Shown piece by piece: positions 1-11,200 of a DNA stretch of 42,039 bases. The position numbers were made by a program, and so were the translations under genes. The notes beneath the pieces are model-generated. The model saw only the letters and a program-made list of their open reading frames with translations. It did no database searches and was not told the DNA's origin. Positions within the stretch are counted from its first letter, which is position 1; every line of letters begins with the position of its first letter. This stretch comes from Apostichopus parvimensis (Eukaryota; Echinodermata; Holothuroidea; Aspidochirotida; Stichopodidae), in contig KN884880.1 in the NCBI GenBank assembly GCA_000934455.1, positions 10,139-52,177 of the forward strand. Reading direction: 5' to 3'.

Positions 1-16
1 GTATATGAAGACTTAC

Positions 17-141
17 TGTGTAATTTTCAATCTGAGATGTTCCAATTATCTTCACCTCTCGTTTCAGCTGTTCCTTCACAAAATCATCAGGCAACTCTGC
101 CATGGTGCTGATATAGTTGGGATCTCTTCATCAACGTAAAT
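17..141 (-). CDS. first coding exon of an unrecognised gene (partial, runs off left edge)
   Basis: On the minus strand a pyrimidine-rich acceptor (tttcag) precedes an exon that contains an ATG at 103 in a strong Kozak context (AGCACCATGG). It ends at a consensus donor (GTAAGT, 16-11). The reading frame from the ATG gives 29 residues beginning MAELPDDFVKEQLKREVK and closes in phase 0. The same frame upstream of the ATG carries stops, so the ATG is the likely start and 104-141 is 5' UTR. The peptide is charged and soluble-looking with no signal peptide. I do not recognise the family; all later exons lie outside the window. The splice signals and Kozak context are seen; that this is a real gene is inferred. 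Confidence 0.5.
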
Positions 142-493
142 CTGAAATTTTATAATATAATTATTTGTTACTGTATCATTAGGGCACATGTGAAAGCTAA
201 ACAAAACAACTCTGAGGCAACTTACTGTGTGAAAGGATACAAAGAATATTGATACCAGGTTGTAACCTTAGTAGCCTTTTGGGCAATTAATGCTGCAAGA
301 TACAGTACTGTATATGTAGAAGATCTTGCACAGTGTAACAATTATTTTTAATTTTCACTATCACCTTAAATGTACTTAAGCTATGTGATTAGGCCATGAT
401 CACCTACAGTATCCGTATAGATGGTCTCTGTGTACTAATGACAGACTTCACCATTTGAGTGGGAACTAAAATACTATTCCATTACTATTAAAC

Positions 494-889
494 ATTATAC
501 AAATAATGAATGGTTATGAGTGCAATAGTGCAAATATTTCACGAGTTGAAAGATGGAATGTTCCATTCAACGAGGCGCAGCCGAGTTGAATGGAACAAAT
601 TACATCTTTCAACGAATGAAATATTTGCACTATTGCACGAATGGAAACCATTCATTATTTGTTTTATACAACACCTTCAAATTTGGATATAATTGGATGT
701 AAAATGCACTCATGCAACAGATTGTTTTGAACAGACAGGTTTCTCTGCTCTCTTACCATTGAAAAAAGTGCTATCAAAAAAGTATATTGCACGGTTCTAT
801 TTCATAGCGTGCAATACAGCGGATATTGCATGCAATCGAAGAGCAATTGACCAATCAAATGGCCGGAATATAATTAGGTGTTGTATAAT
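494..889. mobile_element. candidate foldback/MITE-like element with ATTATACAA ends
   Basis: The left end reads ATTATACAA (494-502) and the right end TTGTATAAT (881-889), a 9-bp inverted terminal match. The left half is a long imperfect hairpin: about 498-575 pairs with about 585-675 around a loop near gaggcgcagccg. The right half (781-889) recurs in inverted orientation at the right edge of the window. Small open frames here come from the hairpin and are not genes. The hairpin's right arm also ends in a similar TTATACAACACCT, so two nested or adjacent elements are possible. Superfamily not assigned. Confidence 0.5.
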
Positions 890-904
890 AGGGCATATAT
901 AATG

Positions 905-2855
905 AACCTACCTGTACATTCCATGCAATGATAAGTTTGTACAGAGGTTTTCACTTTTCAGACATTACTCCCGGCTACAAACCATATCTGAAAATACTGC
1001 ACAACTAGATACCCCAACCATTTCTAAATTTATGCTTGTTATTTTGAGTACCAAGCAAAATATATACAGTAAAACTGAATTTGTTATTGAACTCAGTTGA
1101 GATGCTTACTGTAGGAGGGTATTTCCATTCACCCCCCACCCCAAAGCAAACACACTCATATCAATGATCAGCTATTCTGTAAAGTGCTATGTGGATGACA
1201 TGCATGGTTATACTTATTTACTAAGCAAAATTAATCATCCAAAGTTCAAAAATGAAGGAATCATATGAAAGGGCAGAGGACAGCTACTGTACAGTAATGT
1301 AGTGAATATGCAGTAAATTGGTTTTAATATTGACAATTTGAGAGTTATATATTTTTATATAAGTCCATTATGATTGTTTATGAGAACCTGTTGTAACTTG
1401 TAGGGTCTGTGAAACTTGTCCTTTTTCTTAGGCTCTGAGCCTTCATAAGTTAAGTTACAATTAATGCAAATAGAGATGAAACTTAACAATAAATGCTGTA
1501 TATCCATACATGTATGTCAGAATAAATTTTGCATGAAACTTTTTTCTGGCAAAATCCTTGATATGTATCCCAATCAAATGTCAAATTATCAGGTACTATA
1601 TTAGTCCCATTTCATTGCTCATCTGCTCCTAATTTTTCCAATGCAGGGTGATATTAAGCCCATGTTAGTGGTTGTCACTAGCTATAATGTAACTATGTTC
1701 AAGTTTCCATGATTTTATGTGGAGGGTATATAACTTCATAACATGTCAAGGTTATGAATTCTATGTTTAAGTTCCATATGAGGTTCATGCCTTTATTTTG
1801 TCTGTGTGTGTCCTGAATGTAATGAAACAAGGAAAATTCATGAATTCTACTTGTAACAGTTACCATGGTGTATTGTAATTTGCCAGTGCCAAGAGCACAA
1901 GGACATCAAAGATTAGTGGGAATGACTGTCTCTCTGGTTTTGCTGTTTAGTTGTATCCTTCAAAATTATCATGTGTAAGTTTGCCAAGTTAGATTAGAAT
2001 ATGCCAGAATATGACAGATTTGTACTTGTACAGGTGTGGAGTTCGAACCATTAGTATAGAAATTTCCATTAATACATACATGTGCTAAAATTAACCATAT
2101 AATTCCTGTAAATGGTAAAATACATAATGAAGTACTTCAAAATATAAAGTTTGCATGTCCTTCGTTGATGGTAAAAACTTAAGCTGTTTTCATAATGGGC
2201 GCATGGTTTATGACTTGGACTGAAAAGGAATTTACAATCTAAAAATTTAAACAAGGCCAAAATTGTGTCTATTGGTGACGACACAGTGCAAAATTTAAGG
2301 ATTCATGCAAGATAATGTATTCTACCATGACTTGTGTGGTCTCATTAAGGCTACTGTATAATTTTTACATTGTGGCCATTTGTTCCGAAGGTTTATGGGT
2401 CAATTACTTTTCGCCCGGCAATTCCTAGACCAATCAAGAGAATTTGTTGATGGCTCAACAGATGCCAGATTCAGGTGAGCAATGTTTACAAACACTTGTT
2501 GGATGAAATGCTTCGAAGAAAAATGGATTGTCTTAACTACAGTCCTAGGGGGTGTTTAACAGAGGGCAGAGTACACATTTTCAATGTGAAAAATGGTATG
2601 AAGTTCTAACTTTGGGCCCTCGGAGTGAAGCATGGAGGAGGCGTTGCAAAAACTCTCGTGGAACTAGTACCTATATAACACTGGTACAAAACTGCAAAAA
2701 CATAGGCTGGTAGTGTAATGCCACCACTTACAAAAGTAACTTACACAAACAAGGAGTAATTAAGGCTACTATACTGCATCGACTGTCACTTCTAATCACA
2801 ACACCGTCCTTTATTTCGCTTTAAAGGTCATATGAGCATGCACATCTAACAAGAG
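905..2855. other. gene-poor AT-rich sequence
   Basis: I see no exon with splice signals, RNA gene or clear repeat here. A B-box-like string near 2041 was tested as a tRNA and rejected. Confidence 0.4.
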
Positions 2856-2976
2856 TTAGTTTCGTGATATAGCGCGCACAACGGCCACTTCCTACATCTC
2901 GTCGGTCGGTCGTCTGATTGTGTGTGAAAGGTACGGAGACTACTGAGTACTGACAGAGTGACAGACTATCATGTGA
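2856..2976 (+). other. CpG-richer segment ending at a good splice donor; possible non-coding first exon
   Basis: This stretch has more CpG than its surroundings (gcgcgc, ctcgtcggtcggtcg) and ends at ATCAT|GTGAGTAAC, a consensus plus-strand donor. That pattern suits a promoter with a 5' UTR exon. No matching downstream coding exon on the plus strand was identified before RPN1, so the call is speculative. Confidence 0.2.
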
Positions 2977-3049
2977 GTAACAACTCGCAATGTTTTAATA
3001 GCAAAACAACTTGCATACTATTTTCTTCATACCAACTGAGCAAGCTCAA

Positions 3050-3345
3050 TTAAACATTTTGCAGAAAAATGTTGAATTTGCAGAAAATTGTTCACTAGCT
3101 CAGTTGGAATGAAGTGAACAATTGAACATTTTGCAGAAACTTTTTGAATTGACGAGATATTATAAGTGGTTAATTCAACATTTCAAGTTGCAGAAAATTG
3201 TTAAATTACTCAGTTGGAATAAAGTGAACAATTGAACATTTTTCAGTAAAATGTTGAATTGACGAGATCTGATAAATTGTCAATTGAACATTTTGCAGAA
3301 AAATGTTCAATTGCTCAGTTAAAGCAACTGAGCAATCCAACATTT
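3050..3345. repeat. degenerate tandem repeat of about 105-110 bp with internal inverted repeats
   Basis: CTCAGTTGGAAT occurs at 3099 and 3209, and a shortened CTCAGTT at 3314. Between them the words CAATTGAACATTTTGCAG and TTGAATTGACGAGAT recur. Units contain self-complementary parts (CAATTGAACATTTT followed by AAAATGTTCAATTG), so each can form a hairpin. The inverse of the opening motif (CAACTGAGCAA) appears near 3325. It looks like a decayed satellite or a set of short inverted-repeat elements. Confidence 0.55.
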
Positions 3346-3940
3346 TTCTGATTTTTGATAAGATATTATCTTGGTATCTAAACAATTTACTGAAAAATGT
3401 TGACATATTGGGGTAAAGTTTTCTTAAGTTAGTGGCACTTTTAAGCTTCCGTAAACCTGATATCTAAACTGAGGTTCCCTCCTGGGATTATCTTGCATAC
3501 GAGGCCTCCCCAGATTGTCCTGTTTCATTGACGTGAAAGACCGTCCATCGAGTTCCACCAGCTATAACATCGGCGAAGTTACACTTCAATCGACTTGACT
3601 GTTGACAATGTGTGTAACATATAATAACCCCATTTATATAGATACCGTTGCATGTCTTTACTCTGCCCACTTACAAATTAAACTCTGTGAGTAACTTCCA
3701 ACCACCCGGCACTTTTGAAAGAGGACCACAAAGGATTTTGGCTGAACTCAGTCTGTTTCAAACTGAAATGTTGTTGGCCGCATCATCCACTTTCCACAAG
3801 ACCAAACTTTTGTTTTGTAATAGAAAAAAATAGTATTTTGAACGATATAGGCTACATCTACAGTGATGCTTTGAAATAGGCTCCAAAATGTTATCAATTG
3901 AGTAACACAGACAACCGCGCAGACATTCCCGTAATGTTAG

Positions 3941-4333
3941 CAGTGGCGGAGCGTCCATACAGTCAGGGGGGGTGCCCCCCCCCCCCCCTGACGGACTCAA
4001 ATGGACTGCTGGCGCCCTTTTCAGCTTTTTACCACTTTTTACTTATTCGCGATTATTGACTTTTTTATTGCGCTCTCATCTTCCTATTTGTCACATTTTG
4101 TTGGTATAATATTCTGACAAAATGGCAATGATCACCTATTTATTCTTCGTTTATCTGCAAATTAGCAAGGCCCGGAAAGGGTAATTTCCTGCTATCTACG
4201 GAGTATCTTTACTCAAAAAATGTCTGTACGCTCCGCGCCAACCTGTGGTGGCGCTCCGCTTATAGATAGTGTCGAAAGCGCCCCTACAGACCATTCCCGC
4301 CCCCTCTGACCAATACCCCTAGCTCCGCCACTG
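3941..4333. mobile_element. non-autonomous hAT-type element (MITE) with TIRs and 8-bp target-site duplication
   Basis: The element starts CAGTGGCGGAGC and ends GCTCCGCCACTG, a perfect 12-bp terminal inverted repeat. The flanks are AATGTTAG on the left (3933-3940) and AATGATAG on the right (4334-4341), a 7/8 match of the 8-bp length typical of hAT insertions. CAGTGGCGGA-type ends are known from hAT elements. The G-run and C-run behind the left end and the G/C-rich right end are subterminal. There is no transposase frame, so it is non-autonomous. Confidence 0.75.
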
Positions 4334-4860
4334 AATGATAGGTACTATTTTCAAACACTGTGATAAATAATGCCACAATTATAATTGGAACCGTATACAG
4401 TTGTTTTGAAATACACTCCAAAAGTATTTGAATTGGACAGCAGATATACAGTCAGACCTGTCTTTATTTATGGAAAATATGATCAAACACTTTTTGAGAT
4501 CTGGTAATGGGCGCATTGGTTATACAACGAACTACAGTAGCAAATGGCATGTTAATACTACAACCAACTTTATGTTTTCCCATGTTGACAAATCGTGAAT
4601 TGTTTAAACCTAGCTTGCTAACAATGCGAGCAAGCTACTATTAAAGATGGTAGTGACGTAGCCAGGGGCAAAAGCTCCCCCCCCCCTCCTCCCACATATA
4701 TACACATAGAAACTTGACTTTCCGGGACGACACGGGAGCAGCCCAAACAGTGGCAAAATAAATAAATAATCGCTGTGGACTGTGTAAGCTTTTGTTGAAG
4801 CGAGTGGTGTCTACTTCTACTGTCCGCAGAAATATTCTTTTATTTCTAGTTGTTTGGCTT
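4334..4860. other. intergenic, with a possible second transposon-end fragment
   Basis: Around 4651-4700 the string tagtgacgtagccagggg followed by a C-run resembles another terminal fragment of an ancient DNA transposon. No second end or target duplication was found. The rest shows nothing recognisable. Confidence 0.3.
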
Positions 4861-4862
4861 TC

Positions 4863-5048
4863 TGGTCACTTCGCCCAACAACCATTTCACCCAATTGCCA
4901 TTTCGCCCAACTAGCATGGTCATTTCGCCCAACCAGCCTGGTCATTTCGCCCAACCAGCCTGGTCATTTCGCCCAACCAGCCTGGTCATTTCGCCCAACC
5001 AGCATGGTCATTTCGCCCAACCAGCCTGGTCATTTCACCCAACCATTT
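4863..5048. repeat. 22-bp minisatellite
   Basis: Six head-to-tail 22-bp copies begin at 4917, 4939, 4961, 4983, 5005 and 5027. The unit runs TGGTCATTTCGCCCAACC followed by AGCC. They are near-identical (AGCC/AGCA and CGCCC/CACCC variants), and shortened, more degenerate copies occupy 4863-4916. Because 22 is not a multiple of 3 and the unit lacks stops in all forward phases, forward frames stay open and give a rotating 22-residue peptide. This explains the overlapping open frames, which are not treated as genes. Confidence 0.85.
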
Positions 5049-5078
5049 TTTTACTCATATTCAGTCAGAATAATATTA

Positions 5079-5425
5079 CTTTTCCTATTTCACTAGTTCA
5101 ATTTGATTTATTTTGGGTTATATATTACTTCGTGGTATAGGTAAATAAAATGATGTCCGCTCGATATCGATCGGAGTCTGAGCAGTTATTTCAGGTATAA
5201 TGGGAGGATTACACTACTTTAGGCGGCCACGCATACAATGGAAGTTATTTTATTATACAAACAAAGGGGAATCGGTGTGGAATAATATCACCTTTTCTAT
5301 TTCACTAGTTCAATTTGATTTATTTTGGGCATTAATCAAGGGTATTGTTCACAGCAGTTAGGTGTTTATCTAGTTCTACATAGTGTTAATCTAATGTTAT
5401 ACAAACAAAGGAGAATCGGTTTCCA
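5079..5425. repeat. local direct duplication
   Basis: A tract including CACTAGTTCAATTTGATT and TATTTTGGG occurs near 5088 and again near 5302. ATACAAACAAAGG followed by GAATCGGT occurs near 5255 and again near 5399. The two pairs suggest a diverged segmental duplication of roughly 150-215 bp with rearrangement. Confidence 0.5.
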
Positions 5426-5939
5426 TAAAAACCTATCAACCTAACCCCTAAAACACTGATCCATCCTACCGACTAACAGTTCCCGAACGTCTCCTTATTA
5501 AATTGAAAAAAAATAAAAATATAAAACCCGTCCGTAATATTGAAGTATTATATTTAATCAATGTAACCACTGTATCAATGTAACCACGACTTCAACTTTC
5601 TTTAATATTCGGTTCGTATAAATGGTACAAACAATAACATTAGAGAACTCCCGGGGTAAATAATATGGTCTCAAACTGACTGTTAATATCTCAATGTTTG
5701 TTGAATATGTTTAATAATGACATATGGTTGGGATGGCACCACTTCTCATTTACATATATATATAAATTATAAACCTCACTCTTTCTTTACCAGAATATAT
5801 AGTCCAATCGCCTCGCAATAACTTAAATCGGAACTTAAATAGCAGGTTTAAAAGGTTTTCACATTTTGCCTGTCGACCTCAACTGAACTTTGAACTACGC
5901 CACAATACACAATAGGCTTCTTGGAGTCAATATGGGGTA

Positions 5940-6260
5940 TCCTCATACATACTTTATCCTAGCTTTCTGTATTGAGATATATTGTTTACAATGTTTGAGA
6001 TATTGACCTTTCCTGACCATTGACCTCCAATGAAAGCAATAGGGTTTATCAACTCAATATGGAGCATCCACTTACTAAATATGAGATTCATCCAACCATT
6101 AGTTTTTTGAGATATCATGTTTAACTTTCTTATTTTTGTCCCTGTGGATCCCAAATGACCTGTGACTTCTACTGTAAACGATAGGCTTCTTGACCTCAAT
6201 AAGTGGCATCCACATGCAAACTTTGACATCCATCCAACCTTCCCTTTTTGAGATATCTTT
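5940..6260 (+). repeat. old dispersed repeat (TGACCT/TTCATCCAA family)
   Basis: The sequence alternates ATTGACCT..., ...AAATGACCTGTGACTT..., 'ataggcttcttgacctcaa', 'catccacatgcaaactttga' and 'catccatccaacctt' followed by 'ttttgagatatc'. The same order of words recurs at 8330-9060 and 41270-41660, and in reverse within RPN1 introns. Its copies are strongly diverged. Confidence 0.55.
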
Positions 6261-7946
6261 GTTTATGAGCAAGAGGTTTCACACACATGTACACACCCAT
6301 ACCATTAAGATTGCAAAGGATACAATTTACATCGAAACCAAAAAGGAAAAGAGTGCAGGTGAGTGACTTTTTACTTCAATTTATTTCAAATAAAGGAAAT
6401 TTTTACTTTCCTCTCCATACAATATATTCTCAGTACTGTTTGTAAATACCAACACATGTTAATGGATAGCAAATATTACACAAAGCTAGTGCAGGTTCCA
6501 AATACATTCACTGTCTCCATTCAATTATCATCGAAAATTTAAAATTATGACCACATGCATTGACCAAGCCTTTCAATTTATATTTCACGAAAACTTTATA
6601 TACCACAATTTAATGAAACAAAGGGGTTCGCAGTTGTTGAAATCACTGCTCCATATGAAGTGATTCTGCAATGTGAACAATTTCTTTAATGTTTACATAG
6701 ACAATAGAAATTAATTCTCTTTAATTATCTGAGAGAATATCTAAAACGATGATAGGTGTTGACTAAAACCTGCAACGTAATGTTCTTCAAAGTTAACAAG
6801 CCAACAGTTTCATACCCCTGCTAGTTGGTATCAGTGACACACAAAAAACTGCCATACGAACATTACCAAACACTAAATTTACAACTGTGCAGAAGTGGTT
6901 AAAGGTTCTTTACGTGAAATCTTGAAAATATGGAAGTTTCTATATCCACAATAAAACATTTGGCAGTCAATTTCACTTTTGTGATCATAATTGCCAGCAG
7001 TGTACAGCCTACAGGGCTACCAATAGTAGGCCTGTATGACCAGAGAATGGCTCCTTGCTATGAAAACATTGTTACAGGCAGGAAACTATTATGGAGATGT
7101 CAGAGCATTTCCCTAGTTAGAACAATAGTGGCCATTGTAATAAAACACCTGCTTTGTTTCGGCTGGCTTCTACACTGGCAGCACGCAGTTGAAGTTTCTT
7201 ACTTCTGCCCTGCCCCAGCCCATCACTTCAGTAATATATAATAGATATCTATATTTTTTTTAGAGCTATTTCAATTTAATACTATTTTATAACAACTTAT
7301 CCCATATTGACCATTAAGTTATCTAATTATCAAAACGATTAAATTATCTTAGTTTTTGACTACTATTATCCTAATTTATTTTCTGTCATCATTTTCATTG
7401 TTGTCAAATAAAATAAAGTATTATCACTTAAAAGTGAAAAAGTCGCAGTGTTACAAGAGTATCTACCACCACAGAAAGTTTTTCACAAGTAAAAATGATC
7501 TTCAACTAATGTTTCAGTTCAATGTGAATGATCTTTTAATAATTCATGAGTTGGGTGAGCTGCTTGTTTTCCATTTTACATAATTAACAAAGGTAACAAA
7601 TATCAGTTTATAATATTTTCAGTTTATCAGGTATGTACAAAACAGTAGAAGAAAAGAAAGACAAATACACTGACAGACTAACAAACAATCAAAAAGAAAC
7701 AACTAGCACCTTCATCTTCAGCAAATACAGTAGAACAAGCTGGGGAAGAGAACAAACCTGTTAAAACTATCCAGAGACATGGTTACTAATTAATTACAAA
7801 TTATGTAATCAAGTTAAATTACTCAAGAACTGGATTCCAAACACAATATAAAGCCGAAAACAAGAATTTCTTTAATCATTTATAAAACGGAAGAGTAAAT
7901 CTTTGCTGGATGAAATATGCTTCACGGTGAATACACAACATTAATT
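6261..7946. other. intergenic region and TMBIM4 3' flank
   Basis: No exon with splice support was found. Two minus-strand poly(A)-signal-like words lie downstream of the TMBIM4 stop: ATTAAA (plus TTTAAT at 7871-7876) and AATAAA (plus TTTATT at 7375-7380). The 3' UTR therefore probably ends somewhere in this stretch. Short open frames at 6930-7241 and 7356-7583 have no supporting features. Confidence 0.4.
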
Positions 7947-8202
7947 TTACTGCTTTTGGCTTTTGCTTAGGATCCTTAGAAGGTGCAGGAATAGGTTGAT
8001 GATATCCAGGTATAGATTGATACAGGCCATGATGTACTCCTCTGGGGAAACCTTGTGCATGATCAGGCTAGTGTCAAACACAATGAACAGACTGAAGACC
8101 AAGGCACCACCGACACTCAAACACCACTCAAGGGCATCTGAATATGGAAAGAATAGCCTCATAATGCCTCCCATCAGCAATACCAGCAATGCTACAGAAA
8201 GT
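7947..8202 (-). CDS. TMBIM4: TMBIM4 terminal coding exon
   Basis: Acceptor gtttttcag at 8203. It encodes the last hydrophobic spans and ends L-S-K-S-Q-K-Q before TAA. It contains [15 protein letters not shown] and [10 protein letters not shown], the best-conserved block of the BI-1/Lifeguard family. Confidence 0.95.
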
Positions 8203-11200
8203 CTGAAAAACAACAAGGAATGCCAACCAGCTTTAAAGTGATTTCATGTCTATGAGAATATTCAACAGTATTTCAATAGTAATGCTGTACAGTAATTCTT
8301 GTGGTCATTCAGACCTACATGTCAACATATGAAGTTCATTTATGCTTTACTTTTGGAGTTTTTGTGTTAACAAAGTCTGACTTCTGTTGACATCAAAAGA
8401 ACTTTAACCTGCACAGTAAACAATATAATTATTTTACTCACTAATGTGGACTTAAGTACTGGTATTAAGTTATATTCAAATTGGGTTCACTAAATTGATT
8501 TCACTAAATTGAATCTACATACCAAGTGTGAAGTTTCTCAAGCTTTGCTTCTGTAGTTATCTTTCGTGCAAGGATTTGAGACTTCCACCTAAGTTTCACC
8601 AATCTCAATTGGGATCTTACACTCACCAAAGTATGAATGTACAAATTTACTATTGCAGTTTTTATGTTTACAAGGTTTCAGGTTTCTCAATAGGGTACTT
8701 GTACTCCCTATTGTGGGTCCAAATACTGAGTATGCATAATGCGAGTATGAAGTTCATCCAAGCTTTACTTTTGATGTTACCATGTTAACAATGTTTAAGG
8801 CGTTGACTCCCACAGAAATGAACAGTGTTCTTGTAATGAATATAAAGGATCCTTGTACCAAGTAAGCATTTCATCCAAGCTGACCTTGGGAGTTATCACA
8901 TTTTGAAGGCTTCAGGGCTTTGACCTCTGTTGATCTCAAATGAGCTTTGACCTTTACAGAAAAGAATAGGTTTCTTGTGCTCACTAAAGTGGATCCAAAT
9001 ACACAGTATGAACTTCATCCAACATGATATCATGAGTTATTGTGTATAGGCAATTGCATCACATGCTCACGCTAACATACTCCTGGACACTCAAACATGC
9101 CATCACCATTGCATAGATTCCTTTGCCTTTGGCTAGAAATCAAGAACGGATGAAATACACTACTCACCCAGCACCCCAAGAGCTGAAGTCTCTTTTTGAT
9201 TGGAATGTGTACAGGACCAAACCAAATGAGATCGCTAAAGTCAGAACAAATGCTTCTAGAACGACGCTTTTGTCATAAAATGTCACCACAGTACCAACTG
9301 TGATCGACTCTAGCAAAGTCTGTAAAGATAAATGGGACATTTAATAGTGAGAGAGAAGAGCTCTTTCATGCATCAATAGTAAAAATTGTTTTGCAAAGTC
9401 ACTTGTTGAGGAGTAAGTCCAACTTCATGGAAAAAGTCTGGTTAAACATATGAAACTGAACTAAAACTTTATTATGACAATTGTTCAGTTTCTAAATGTT
9501 TGGAATGAACCCTCATCTGATTGTCAAGCTTTGACAATGCCATCAATAGAGAGGTGCAAGGGTGGCCCTAGCTTGGACTGTTTTCTATTAAAAGGATGTT
9601 TATATGCAGCACTGTTTCACCTTAAATGTGAGGAAGACCAAGGACACACCTTCTGTCAAGGACAGTTGAGTCTAAAAAGTCTTAAAAATTGCTACTAAAC
9701 ACCTACCTCTCCTTTTAAATCTTATATGTCTACTAATCCTCTAACATATATCTCCTTGTGTTCACCATGCTCATTAACCTGTCTGTTATCTGTGCATATT
9801 TTTGTTCCTTCTGTTACTGTTAATTGTCATGTAGCCTCTGAAGAAGATCCTGCTAGGATAGAAAGGTCAGGCCAACTTACTTTTACAACATTTATACTCT
9901 GCAAACTGATTTTTTTTAGTGGATTTAACACATTTTGTGACCTAATACAAAGATAACAGAGAAACTGCTGACTTACAAATACAAACAGAAGGATCATGTT
10001 TGCCGGGGCCTCTCTTCTCTTCACCATCAGTGCCATCATCACAACAAACGTCAGTATGAAGTTCATCATCAACATCCCAGGGCTGAGAAAATAAGTAACA
10101 CAAAGGCGCCTTCCTCAAATGAAAACCACTTTTATCATGCCACACAGTAACAGCTACTCACACTGAAGACCTGTAAGTCATGTATTACAATCAAAATAAA
10201 ACGGTATAAGTTGTGGTTGATTTAAATAGACTTTGTGTATAAAGTACATCTAGGTGGTATGATATGATGGCATGTACCCAGGGTAGAAGTTATGTCATAT
10301 GTTAGGGTCATTAATGTGTGGAAATCACAGATTTGAAATTACATCAATAACTCTTGAAACCAAGACCACTTTTTATACAATTTAAACTGAGACCAGAATG
10401 TCTCACAATGTTCCTTTTTTCCTAGATATGTACAAGGTGTAACTCTGAAATTTGTAATTGTTATATTTTGTATTAACTGCTGACAGAAATATAAATGGAA
10501 TCTTCTAATATTGTATACATCACATACTACATTACCTTGTCTGTACAAAACCCTTTACAGATTCTGAAAACAAGAACAGTGTTGATACTGCAGTAGTAAG
10601 TGCCAGCTGGCATGTCAGGATGGAGAACACCTTCCGCAGGAAACCTAAAATAACAAAGAACGGGCACCAAACATCCATGAAATAAAAATTATTATGCTTT
10701 TTTGCTTCATCCTGTTTACTTGAAGGCAAAAAGGTACAAGGAAATCTTCATTAGAGTAATATTACAACCTTTCAAACAACCTGACAAATGTTCTCAGCCC
10801 ATATGAAGTATGATATTTTAGTTGATGTAATTTCCTTTGTGAAAGAGAAATCTGGCATATTTAGCTTTGCAGCTTCAAAGCAGACCTTTTGGCTTGTAGG
10901 GTTGTTACCCTACCATCACAACATCATGAACTGTACTAGCAAGTGTACATAGTACCTACACTATAGCATATTGCATATAGGTCAGGACAAAAGTATTTTG
11001 ACCTTTATTATTGAGGCTAACTTCTAAGTGAGGCTATCTTCTAAGTGTAGCTTTTGGATCAAGAAGAAAAACTTGCACTGAACATGGCATTTGTTGCACC
11101 AGCAGTTCTGTTGAGGTATGAAACAGGGCTTTATAGCAGCTAGGCAGAGAACGTAGGGGACACAATCTGCGGTATGGAGGTTCCTCCATATCACTAAAAG

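Noticed and set aside
510..902. Two short plus-strand open frames
   Set aside because: They lie in the hairpin/MITE-like repeat and have no splice or domain support.
2036..2060. B-box-like GAGTTCGAACC, possible tRNA gene
   Set aside because: The flanking bases do not form the required T-arm stem and no A box or acceptor stem was found at the right distance.
4850..5140. Overlapping open frames of 96 and 80 aa
   Set aside because: They are by-products of the 22-bp minisatellite, which is open in every forward frame.
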